A stretch of 64,000 nt of DNA, taken from positions 52,167,001-52,231,000 of the forward strand of contig NC_073630.1 in assembly GCF_029407905.1 (NCBI RefSeq), written 5' to 3'. The notes beneath the pieces are model-generated. The model did no database searches. It was not told where the DNA came from and saw nothing but the letters and a program-made list of their open reading frames with translations. Source of the stretch: Bubalus kerabau. Its lineage: Eukaryota; Chordata; Mammalia; Artiodactyla; Bovidae. Shown here piece after piece: positions 54,440-64,000 of this stretch; position 1 is the stretch's first letter; every line of letters starts with the position of its first letter. Both the position numbers and the translations under genes were made by a program.

Positions 54440-55663
54440 AGACAAAATAATTACTTTAATGGTAATTTAATATTATAGAACTTTCTAATAGCCCTATCCA
54501 TGCATTAGAATCACTGAAATAATTGTTTATTATTTAAAGAATAATAATATATTATTATTGTTTATAAGTACAATAATAATTGTTTATATAATAATTGTTT
54601 ATAAGTACAATCTGAATTAAAATCACTACATTTTGATGCACACAGAAAAGTGCCATTGCTCTAAAAAAATTAATCTTGAGGTTGTTCTTCATCCTTTTGT
54701 TGTTGTTATCTTTTTTTGTGTTTGGACATTAATACAGTAAAGACAATCAAAAGCTTTGCAGACTTGGTCATGGTTAGGAAACATTAATTTCAGTGTTTAA
54801 TGGGAATTCAGTATGACCTGCTAATTAACAATATTCACTCGTATATATTTTTGTTGTTAGTTTTACTTTTACATTTGGAATTGTATCTATGAAGCATTAC
54901 ATTGCAATGCATTCTTTGAAAATACCTACATAAATATTCTTTATAGCATCTTTGTTTGCATTTCCTTCTATTGCATCAATCTATCCTTTCCCCTATTCCC
55001 TATACACTTTAAATTTATTCATCCTAAATGAACTGCAAAACCTATAAAATTATGAAGTGTTGCTATAGGAGACTTCTTTTAGGATCTTACTCAAATTGTG
55101 TTATTTTTTTTTACTATTCTCAAAAAGTTTTATCAACTTTAGGTATTCAGTAACTTCATCAATAAGCTAAATTTAAATATTTATCATGGTATTAATTTTG
55201 GTACTGCTGTGTGTTAAGTGGCTAAGGTTGGTGTCTGTGACTTGCTAGAGAAGTTGACTTCTTTTGATCTTCTAGACCACATCCAGTCTGAAGATCTTTA
55301 TTATGATTAATTTAGTGGCTCTGGCTGAAAACTTTGAATTAAATTAGTTAATGAAAAATTAAAATATAAAGGTTACTGAAAATATACTGCCTTGTTTTTT
55401 ACAAGGAGTTGAAGGAAATTTTGACACCTCACAATAGTTACTTTAAATGATGTTCTTACAACTACTCAAATATATTCAAGTTTTTTGTGATGGTTCATTT
55501 TTGATAATGCAGTGATTCTAGGGAGTTGTGATCATTGGCATTCTAAATTGATCTGTCAGGAGAAGGGGATGTAATATATACATTTTCCCCTTCAAATTTG
55601 CAATAGCCTGAGGCCATTCATTCTGTTTCAAAGTGTTAAACTTTGGGGAATTTTGTGCTTGCA
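54440..55663. other. AT-rich stretch, nothing recognised
   Basis: Includes an ATAATAATATATTATTATTG-type imperfect inverted repeat at 54540-54560 and a local duplication of TAATTGTTTATA and TAAGTACAAT at 54555-54612. Confidence 0.5.
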
Positions 55664-55671
55664 ATTAGCAA

Positions 55672-55950
55672 AAACGGAGAAGGCAATGGCACCCCACTCC
55701 AGTACTCTTGCCTGGAAAATCCCATGGACGGAGGAGCCTGGTGGGCTGCAGTCCATGGGGTCGCTAAGAGTCAGACATGACTGAGTGACTTCACTTTCAC
55801 TTTTCACTTTCATGCATTGGAGAAGGAAATGGCAACCCACTCCAGTGTTCTTGCCTTGAGAATCCCAGGGACAGGGGAACCTGGTGGGCTGCCGTCTATG
55901 GGGTCACACAGAGTCAGACACGACTGAAGCAACTTAGCAGCAGCAGCAGC
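55672..55950 (+). mobile_element. BOV-A2 SINE
   Basis: Complete dimer ending in (CAG)n. 8-bp TSD attagcaa at 55664-55671 and 55951-55958. Very close to the family consensus, so young. Confidence 0.95.
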
Positions 55951-55958
55951 ATTAGCAA

Positions 55959-56745
55959 TTCTAGGCGAGTCTGAAAGACTTTATGCACTTTACATCTCTG
56001 TAAATTATAAAGCTATAATGTGGAAAGTGTTCTAAGGTGAATCATAGCCTTTAGGGTTCAAAATAAAACCAGTACAAAATAATGAAGTTAATTGAAGTAT
56101 TAAGGGTTTTGTTGTTGTTGCTGTTGTTGTTTTTTTTTAATGATTACATCACATATATATCACATGTAAACATTAGGGGCATTTTTCCTTCCATATTCCA
56201 GTCCTTCCTTTCTGATGTGCTGAGAATGTAACCATCCTGACTCAGAGTACACATATCTGAACACCTAGGAATGGAGAAAATCCTTCTGGTAGATGAGAAA
56301 TGATTTTGCTATTAAGTTTCTACCATATCTTCTGCCCTGTGATTATATTTTGTGGAATAATTTGGATGCTCTGCTTTAAAAAGAAAACAAAATCTGAACC
56401 AAAAGCTAATATACCAACACTTTTGAAATATCATTTCTAGAAGGTACTTTTTTCCAAAAGTTGTATTTTGGGAAGTGATATTGTTAACAGTTCAATGGTA
56501 ACAACAAGAAAAACACTACAATCCAATAAAAATCCTACTTAGTGGGAGTGCAGTGTGAGGAGGGTATTTCTGGAAATACCCTCACAAATTTTATAAGCAA
56601 GATATCAGCCACTAATGTTTTCCACTAGAGGTTTGCACTTTCAAATCACTGTAGATTCCACTGTCTGCCTTTATGTTTCTGTTATAACAGAGACAACAAC
56701 AACAACAACAAAAACAGCTATATGTACTTTCCAAGCAAGATGTTA
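55959..56745. other. unassigned stretch with two trinucleotide runs
   Basis: A GTT-rich run at 56110-56132 and an (AAC)n run at 56693-56711 are the only structures seen. Confidence 0.5.
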
Positions 56746-56752
56746 CACCATC

Positions 56753-56942
56753 AGTTTAGTTCAGTCGCTCAGTCGTGTCCGACTCTTTGTGACCCCATGA
56801 ATCGCAGCACACCAGGCCTCCCTGTCCATCACCAATTCCTGGAGTTCACTCAGACTCACGTCCACTGAGTCAGTGATGCCATCCAGCCATCTCATCCTCT
56901 GTCGTCCCCTTCTTCTCCTGCCCCCAGTCCCTCCCAGCATGC
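56753..56942 (-). mobile_element. BovB LINE, last 190 bp
   Basis: Minus-strand 3' end (TTCAGTCGCTCAGTCGTGTCC to the GGGGGCAGGAG region read in reverse). A 6-bp repeat, caccat, on both sides is a possible TSD. The frame from 56994 to 56761 is the conserved C-terminus. Confidence 0.92.
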
Positions 56943-57877
56943 ACCATAAATTACCCATACGTGTTTCTATGAGTATAGAAATTGTACTTAGCATGTTGAA
57001 TTAATCCAAAAGAAATAGCTTTGCACAGATGGACTGTATATGAGTTCCGTGTCTTCTAAGAATCAAGTCTAAAACCTCATTATGAGTTAAAATGTGGATG
57101 AAGTGTTGTTCACTTCTAGAGTTCAGATTCTGTACAAAGTACTCTAATTTACAAAGCAAGGGTTTGATGCTTATAAGATGACAGATTGAGTCCATAATAT
57201 GTTATATTATGTTATAATATGTTAATTATAGTCCATAGTATGTTAATTATAGTTATAGCTAGCAATTGTAGGGTCTTTTCTCCGAGATAGAAAACACACT
57301 AACAAAAAAAGCACATAGCAATTGTCACGAAATTTTTAGTTATTGTTATGATTATTATCCTTAGCTGAGAGCTCTTTGTACTGTACCAAGTCTTGATGTT
57401 TATTCTATCTCTTTTCATTTTCCCATTTTTCATCAATTACACTAACTCATTTCTATTTCTCTTTCTTTCTCTCCCTCTCTTTTAATCCTACCATGTAGTT
57501 CTTAAAGTATAGAGTGAAAAATGGATTCACTGTGAAATTAAATAAACACAGATTTCAGGGCTCTACTTAAATGAACCCTTTCCAAAACCTTGAAAGGACC
57601 TTAGCGATGACTTGGTTTTGTTTATTTGCAAGTTCTTCACAATGCAATATTTTAGCTGAAGTCAGTTAAAAATACTGTCTCCTTCTACTCCAAGTTCCTT
57701 TTATTTTCTGTTGTCAGACTGAAATTTTTGTTTTTGATTAATGTAAGTGATGTTGAGTTGGAAATATATTTAATTTAAATTTAATGGGTTATATTTATGT
57801 GGTTCATGTAGGTATTGTTAGCTAGCCGTCTTATTAATAGTATAGGAACAGCACCTATGAACATTTATACCAAGCAC
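56943..57877. other. AT-rich stretch
   Basis: A local repetition of TATGTTA(A)TTATAGT at 57197-57260 is the only structure seen. A MIR 3' trace (ACATTTATACCAAGCACTGTGCC) may lie at 57858-57880. Confidence 0.48.
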
Positions 57878-57887
57878 TGTGCCAATT

Positions 57888-58033
57888 CAGGAGACCTGGG
57901 TTCCATCACTGGGTTGGAAGATCCCTTGGAGAAGGGAAATGTTACCCACTCCAGTACTCTGGCCTGGAGAATTCCATGGACTGTATAGTCCATGGGGTTG
58001 CAAAGAGTCGGGCACGACTGAGCGACTTTCACT
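57888..58033 (+). mobile_element. 5'-truncated Bov-tA3-like SINE
   Basis: 10-bp TSD tgtgccaatt at 57878-57887 and 58034-58043. Starts inside the head and has the GGACTGTATAGTCCATGG tail variant. Confidence 0.94.
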
Positions 58034-58107
58034 TGTGCCAATTAACCTAGGTTAGGACTCAAAAATTCATGATCTGAGGTGTGATTATAATAGTAGCCAG
58101 AAGTATG

Positions 58108-58393
58108 ACTGCTGCTGCTGCTGTTGCTGCAGCTGCTGCTACTAAGTCGCTTCAGTCGTGTCCGACTCTCTGCGACCGAATAGACGGCGGCCCACCAGGC
58201 TTCTCTGTCCCTGGGATTCTCCAGGCAAGATTACTGAAGTGGGTTGCCATTTCCTTGTCCAATGTATGCCTGCACGCTAAGTCGCATCAGTCGTGTCTGA
58301 CTCTGTGCCACCCGATGGACAGCAGCCCACCAGGCTTTCTTGTCCGTGGTATTCTCTAGGCAAGAGTACTGGAGCGGATTGCCATTGCCTTCT
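58108..58393 (-). mobile_element. BOV-A2 SINE with expanded CTG-rich end
   Basis: 11-bp TSD ccagaagtatg at 58097-58107 and 58394-58404. The CTG-rich 3' end is about 30 bases long and interrupted (CTG, TTG, CAG). The linker between monomers is shortened (ATGTATGCCTGCACGC). Confidence 0.94.
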
Positions 58394-58404
58394 CCAGAAG
58401 TATG

Positions 58405-60502
58405 GCTAGTGAAGAAACAACAAGTTTGGACATGTTCAGAGACAGAAGTTCTGGAAAATTCTGTTATCATTGGACTTGTAAAGTAGTAAGTGAGTAATTC
58501 AGTTCTATAATGTTTCTAGTTAATTCAGAAGTTCTCTTTTTCATAGAGTTTCCCTGACTTACTAACATTTTTTTAAGTGAACATCTCATCAGTAATACAA
58601 TTAGAAAGCTTAAATAAACGTATGTGTTGATAACGAAAGACCAATTTTGATCAATCCCCAAAGAGAAAAATATACATTATCTTTATATTTTAAATGTAAA
58701 ATCAATATTGCAAAATCTTTTGAAAAAGCAATCATTATCCAGACAAAGAGTTGGGAGAATGAGAAGTGTCAGTTAAAAATTAATGTTCTTTTTCAATATT
58801 CTGTCTTTTCCATAGTGCTTCTGTCTTATTTGTGTATTTTCAGCTTCCTCAACAGCTAAGATATCTGGCCTTTTGGAACCCCTCTCCAGTATCAATAGCT
58901 TTATTGAGGATTGAGATTGGTAACCACTGGAGAACAGGTCCTTGAAGAAGCTGTAACACAAGAGACTCTGTCTTTGATTTTTAATTTGATTACAGTGGTC
59001 AGCATATTATGCATGAAGTTCAACTGAAACTGAAATTAGATAATTACATTTGTTCTCCCCAATTCACCTTAGTTCATTCTATTCCCAACCATTGTTTTAA
59101 ACAGCAATACCTAATTTCAGTGTGGAAATACTCTCTCTAGAAGCACTGACTGTAGACATTTTGAAAGTCTTTGTGTTCCAGACCTCAGTGTCCTATAAAT
59201 ATTTCCCTAAAACCAATTAGATAAGTCTTGTGTCTATCATGTCATAGGAGATGTAAGAGTATATAATCATAGACTGGGAAATTTTGTGGTCTGAAGTCCC
59301 ATGTCTTTGCCTTTTCTCTTTCTTTTCATTTAGATGTTGACCTAAAAAGGTATGGATCATTTTTAAATGTGATTTCAGCTCAGCTAACAGCATAAACTTG
59401 GGACTTGGAAAATTATTTTTGTTAGTTCTGATAATAAAATATTTAAGAATGCTGACAGACTGCTAGGTGCAAATCTGCATTAAATCTGTCTTCACTGAGT
59501 TTGTTTTAAGAAGATACAGTACTGCATATGAAATGTAGGATTGTAGAATCCAAATAATCCAACTTATGTCAAAACTAAACAAATCATCTACTATGGTTCT
59601 AAGAAAGTAGCAATAATAATTGCCTGTCTAGAGAACATTATCTGTAGCAACTGGTGAACAAAATTCTACAAATACATTAGCATGCAAGGATATATATTAC
59701 AATGTGTAGATTCTGCTTACTCTCAGTCCCCAGGTTTTTAAAACTTCTTTGATAACCTAATATACCAATTTGAGACATGCATTTACTGACTAAGGAATTT
59801 CAGGCTTCAGAAATGCTGGTCTGCAAACTTTCCAATCCTTCTTACTCTTGCATTAATTACCGCAAACTCATAGGCTGAGTTAAACAGGGCTCACTGGCAG
59901 TTGCATCAGGTACAGTATACTTGCTATCTATTCTATAATGGAAAAGCTGAATGCAGAAACTCAGAAAGAGGGATGTTATAAATATCTCCTTCACCATTCC
60001 TCTCAAATAGGTTAAAGCTGTAGGGGCAGAAAAGAGAGTAAACTTCAGTTAGAGAAATCATCTTCTTATTAAAAATCTGACGACTAGAACTGTGGAGTCC
60101 ATTTTGGACTTTCCTTCTCAAAATTATCCTCAGAGATTTGGACAGGATCCAAAACAGAATAATGAGAATTATTAGGCAAGGGAAAAGCTGGCATTCTTCT
60201 GCTATAGTAGACTTGTATGTAATTACATCCAACACCCATCCATATCTACTGACAGCTGCATTTTACTTCAGCTGAAAGAATGGGAATTGAGTGGGAATTT
60301 TAGTTAATATAACCTCAAGATGTTTTTGCTTGGTAAGAATGAAAACTAATTTAACCATGTGTAAAAAATATGAGAATCATAATATTTGGTAGTTGCTTTT
60401 AGGGTTGCATTCTTGATACATATAGAATGAGGGGTGTCAAACTAGAAACAATCAAATTTGAAGAATATACCACAAAGCAGTTAAACTAGCATCTTCCCTG
60501 AT
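58405..60502. other. AT-rich stretch, nothing recognised
   Basis: Two kilobases without a named element. The longest frame (minus, 60235-59933, 100 codons) has no recognisable motif. Confidence 0.5.
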
Positions 60503-60696
60503 GAAAGTGAAAGTCATTCCATTTTGTCAGATTCTTTATCACCCCATGGACTATACAGTCCATGAAATTCTCCAGGTCAGAATACAGGAATATGTAGCCG
60601 TTCTCTTCTCCAGCAGATCTTCATGACCCAGGAATCCAACCAGGGTCTCCTACATTGAAGGCAGATTCTTTACCAGCTGAGCTACCAGGGAAGCCC
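60503..60696 (-). mobile_element. Bov-tA3-like SINE, diverged
   Basis: GGACTATACAGTCCATG tail variant on the plus strand first, head end (GAGCTACCAGGGAAGCCC) last. Confidence 0.91.
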
Positions 60697-61249
60697 TTTT
60701 TAGACACTGTACCTTTTACTCATTAGTTTTTGTTTTCTGACTAATTCACATGGTATAAGTATCCTTTTGATACCTCTGGTCTTCTTGATGTTGAAGATCA
60801 TGGCTGATTGTGTCTGAAAATTTGCATATGGGTATTATTTATTTCATTACCCTTGTCATCCTTGACACCCTTGAGTCAGGAGCATCAGTGTCTTAGCCAC
60901 TGGCAGAGATGGAGTTTTCCTACACACTTACAGCATCAGAGTGGCTCTAGTCTTACAGAGAAATTTCAGAGAATAAGTAAAGTAATTGATAGCTCTGATT
61001 TGGCAGTGTATTTTTCCAATAGGCATTTGATTTCATTTAATTCTAATCAACTGGTTGTTTTGTAAACTCAGGGGCAGGCATTGTGCTAAGAGAATAAAAC
61101 ACAATCCTGCCTTCAAGCAGATCATATCCTACTATATACAACAGGCAAAATCATCAAAAGTAGAATTGACCTTAAAGTAGAAATTTACTCCAGGTGTTCT
61201 GAGAGCAACCAGTTATGTACATCTCACTTAGCCTGGGTACACACACACA
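60697..61249. other. unassigned stretch
   Basis: At 61070-61160 GGCAGGCATTGTGCTAAG, followed by CCTGCCTTCAAGCAGATC, resembles a widespread ancient SINE/LINE 3' motif, but I cannot set the family. Confidence 0.4.
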
Positions 61250-61362
61250 GAAGTCGCTCAGTTGTGTCTGACTCTTTGCGACCCCATGGATTGTAGCCCA
61301 CCAGGCTCTTTGGTCCATGGGATTTTCCAGACATGAATACTGGAGTGGGTTGCCATTTGTAA
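61250..61362 (-). mobile_element. BOV-A monomer fragment
   Basis: Only the BovB-derived tail unit (AGAAGTCGCTCAGTTGTGTC to GGGTTGCCATTTG), preceded by a short CA run. 5' truncated. Confidence 0.88.
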
Positions 61363-61736
61363 ATCAAAGACAAATTCCTTGAGTGGATAATAGATGGACT
61401 TAGTCTTGAAAGATGAGTAGGAATTAGGGAATGAGAGCTAGAGGAGAAATCCAGACAGAGAGCAACATGTACAGATGTCAACCAGCTTGAGGAATCATGA
61501 TTTGCAGAAAGAAGTGTGTATAGTTTGACTTGGCACATATAGATGGTAAATAGAGAACATTTTATGGAGAGATCCTGCACTAATTTGGAAAATTGGACTT
61601 TACACCAAAACAATAGGGGACCATAGATGGACTTTAGGAGGAAAAAAGAGAAAGGTCACAATAAGACTTTTATTTTAAATGTTTCACTTTGAATATTTAT
61701 GGAAAATGGATAAAAGAAATTTGAAGTGAAATTGTT
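61363..61736. other. unassigned stretch
   Basis: Purine-rich, possibly an ancient repeat, but not assignable. Confidence 0.4.
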
Positions 61737-61932
61737 ACGATGGCCCAGAGGTAAAGAATCTGCCTGCCAATTCAGGAGATGTGGATTTCATTCCTGGGTC
61801 AGGAAGATTCCCTGGAGAAGAAAATGGCTACCCACTCCAGTATTCTTGCCTGGGAAATCCCATGGACAGATGAGCCTGGTAGGCTACAGTCTGTGGGGTC
61901 ACAAAAAATTCAGACAAGACTTACTGGCAAAA
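61737..61932 (+). mobile_element. Bov-tA SINE, head start lost
   Basis: Runs from CGATGGCCCAGAGGTAAAG to ACTTACTGGCAAAAAG. Confidence 0.9.
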
Positions 61933-62092
61933 AGCAAAACAAAAAGTTAAAATAAAGGAGACAAAGGCGTTAAGTGACAATATCCTTGATTAAATACCAT
62001 ATGATCCTTTTAAAAAATTGATTGAGGATAACAATTGGTTGAGGATAGGTTGCAATTCTGGATGTGCCATTCATTAACTATATTCTTTTCAG

Positions 62093-62490
62093 TCCGTCAG
62101 TTCAGTCACTCAGCCATGTCCAACTCTTTGTGACCCCATGGACTACAGCAGCCAGGCTTCCCTCTCCATCACCAACTCCTGGAACTTGCTCAAACTCATG
62201 TCCATTGAGTCGGTGATGCCATCCAATCATCTTATCTTCTGTTGTCCCCTTCTCCTCCCGCCTTCAATCTTTCCCAGCATCAGGGTCTTTTCAAATGAGT
62301 CAGTTCTTCACATCAGGTGGCCAAAGTATTGGTGCTTCAGCTTCAGCATCAGTCCCTCCAATGAATATTCAGGACTGATTTCTTTTAGGATGGACTGGTT
62401 GGATCTCTTCACAGTCCAAGTGGCTCTCAAGAGTCTTCTCCAACACCACAGTTCAAAAACATCAATTCTTCGGCACTCAAACCTCTTTAG
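62093..62490 (-). mobile_element. BovB LINE, last 400 bp
   Basis: Minus-strand copy from the 3' end (CAGTTCAGTCACTCAGCC) to the ATTCTTCGGCACTC region. Intermediate divergence. Confidence 0.93.
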
Positions 62491-62780
62491 ACTCAGCTTC
62501 TGATTTCTTTAAATTTTTGAGGGATTAAATACAGCAATATATGTAATGTTGATATAATGACTGGATTGTATTATGCAATAAATTAATTTAAGAAATCCAT
62601 TTAAATTATTATTTCCAATGACAGTAGCAATAATGGTTAAAAATAACACTTATGAGTAGTTTTTCAAATATTGTGGTAAAATGTCAACCAAACCTAGAAG
62701 TAATGTTTCTGAAGAGAATTTTACCAAGATGATCCCTTAAGTAAAAACACAAGCAAAAAAAATTATTATCAAAACTCATA
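62491..62780. other. AT-rich spacer
   Basis: Nothing recognised. Confidence 0.45.
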
Positions 62781-62787
62781 ACCACAA

Positions 62788-63339
62788 AAAGTGGGCTTTC
62801 TGGGTGGAGCTATTGTAAAGAACCACCTGCCAATGCAGGAGACATAAAAGACATAGGTTCAATCCCTGGATTGGGAAGATCCCCTGGAGAAGGGCATGGC
62901 AACACACTTAGTATTTTTTTTTTTATTCATTTATTTTAACTGTTCACTAATTGCTTTATAGTATTTTGATGTTTTTTTTTTTTTTTTTCCATATATTGAC
63001 ATGAATCAACCAGGGATGTACATGTGTCCTCCATCCCGAACCCCCCTCTCACCTCCTTCCCCACCGCATCCCTATTTTTCAGCTATTAAAAAGAACACAT
63101 TTGAATCAGTTCTAAGGAGGTGGATAAAACTGGAGCAGAGTGAAGTAAGTCAGAAAGAAAAACACCAATACAGTATATTAACCCATATATACGGAATTTA
63201 GAAAGATGATAACGATGACCCTATATGCAACACACTTAGTATTCTTGCCTGGAGAATCCCATGGACAGAGCAGCCTGGCCAGCTATAGTCCATAGGATCA
63301 CAAAGAGTCGGACATGAGTGAAACGAGTCAGCACGCACA
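62788..63339 (+). mobile_element. Bov-tA SINE split by an L1 insertion
   Basis: Left part 62788-62915 (GTGGGCTTTCTGGGTGGAGC onward) and right part 63227-63339 (ATTCTTGCCTGGAGAATCCC onward) join into one SINE once the L1 and one copy of its TSD are removed. Its own 7-bp TSD is accacaa at 62781-62787 and 63340-63346. Confidence 0.93.
62916..63226 (-). mobile_element. L1 insertion with 5' inversion (twin-primed)
   Basis: 17-bp TSD gcaacacacttagtatt at 62899-62915 and 63227-63243. From 62916 to about 63072 the sequence is minus-strand L1: poly-T and reverse 3' UTR with two T-runs. From about 63073 to 63226 it is plus-strand L1: the ORF2 C-terminus from SAIKKNTFES to the natural stop, then the start of the 3' UTR. 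The flip inside one TSD pair is the signature of twin priming. Total only about 310 bp. Confidence 0.93.
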
Positions 63340-63346
63340 ACCACAA

Positions 63347-64000
63347 GAATTACAACAGCAACAACCAAAATCAGCCACAACTAGAATGAATTTGATTCTT
63401 TCTTTGTCATGACATAGAACAAAACCAAGATTTGAGACAATTTGCCTAACTATTTATATATGTTACATCATCACAAACAGCTTATATTCTTGTGTCATTG
63501 TTCCTTGCAAATTTGGCTAAAAATACAAAAGTAAAAAATCCAGAAGTAGCAGGAAGCAAAATGATAATTTTTAGGGGAAACAGAGAGAAAAGAACTTAAG
63601 AGAGAGAGAGAGGCAGGGAAGTGAAAGGAGGGTATGAGTAGATAGACAAATAAGAGTCAGGGAGAAGAGATCCATAAATTCTCTAAACATTTACTTAGAA
63701 TGATGCACTACTGTTTGGGGCATAATGAATCTTTTTAACAACATTGTAAAATATAGAGGATTGTTACTCTTTCATTGATTGGGAAACAAACTCTAGAAGA
63801 ATAAGTTAATTGTGAAGAGTGAAGTTCACCCAACTGTGAGGCAGTTGTGGTCAAAAACAAAGAAAATAATAATAAAGGAACCAAAAAATGACTCCAGGAT
63901 GGATCTGAATCTGAAGTGTCTGAATCTGAAGTGGTAGAGATTCTTCTAAGTGGTTTGATGTGGCTTAACCACCTATGTGGGCAAAAAGTGCTGTGGGGCA
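63347..64000. other. unassigned stretch to the window edge
   Basis: A GA run lies at 63600-63612 and GATCTGAATCTGAAGTGTCTGAATCTGAAGTG at 63901-63932 is a short tandem duplication. No gene seen. Confidence 0.48.

Overview
This window is mammalian intergenic DNA from a bovid ruminant, most likely cattle or a close relative. The diagnosis rests on repeats confined to ruminants: many BovB (RTE-type) LINE fragments, Bov-tA SINEs (tRNA-Glu-like head joined to a BovB 3' tail), BOV-A2 dimeric SINEs, CHR-2-type SINEs and a bovine-type L1. I see no host protein-coding exon, rRNA or functional tRNA. Almost every longer open frame belongs to a LINE, a SINE cluster or an endogenous retrovirus.

Layout. 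0-16 kb is AT-rich, mostly unassigned DNA with scattered Bov-tA and BOV-A2 copies, a BovB endonuclease fragment cut by the left window edge, and old MIR remnants. 16-23 kb holds two BovB pieces, an L1 3' end and a 2-kb minus-strand L1 whose ORF2 C-terminal half is open. 24.9-32.0 kb is one defective class I (gammaretrovirus-like) provirus on the minus strand. It has two LTRs, a tRNA-His-like primer site, a polypurine tract, and recognisable capsid, nucleocapsid, protease, RT N-terminus, integrase and TM remnants. It lacks most of RT and RNase H and most of env, and it hosts one BovB and two SINE insertions. 32-39 kb has SINEs, microsatellites and an old L1M-type 3' end. 39.8-43.3 kb holds two BovB copies in inverted orientation that share a non-BovB 41-bp patch. 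45.8-47.7 kb is a 1.7-kb BovB inserted in a MIR. 48-64 kb has a probable LTR, a MaLR LTR, further BovB and SINE copies, and a small L1 with a 5' inversion that splits a Bov-tA.

The elements do not form a pathway. Their link is mechanistic: BovB supplies the enzymes and the 3' end that Bov-tA and BOV-A2 SINEs share, L1 supplies its own enzymes, and the nesting gives a relative order of insertions (MIR and L1M oldest; provirus; then BovB and SINEs). Target-site duplications (TSDs) support many of the insertion calls. I found no convincing new molecular system. The best leads are the shared junction of the two inverted BovB copies, the 14-residue repeats in the provirus gag region, the twin-primed L1, and an unexplained perfect palindrome near 8.8 kb.
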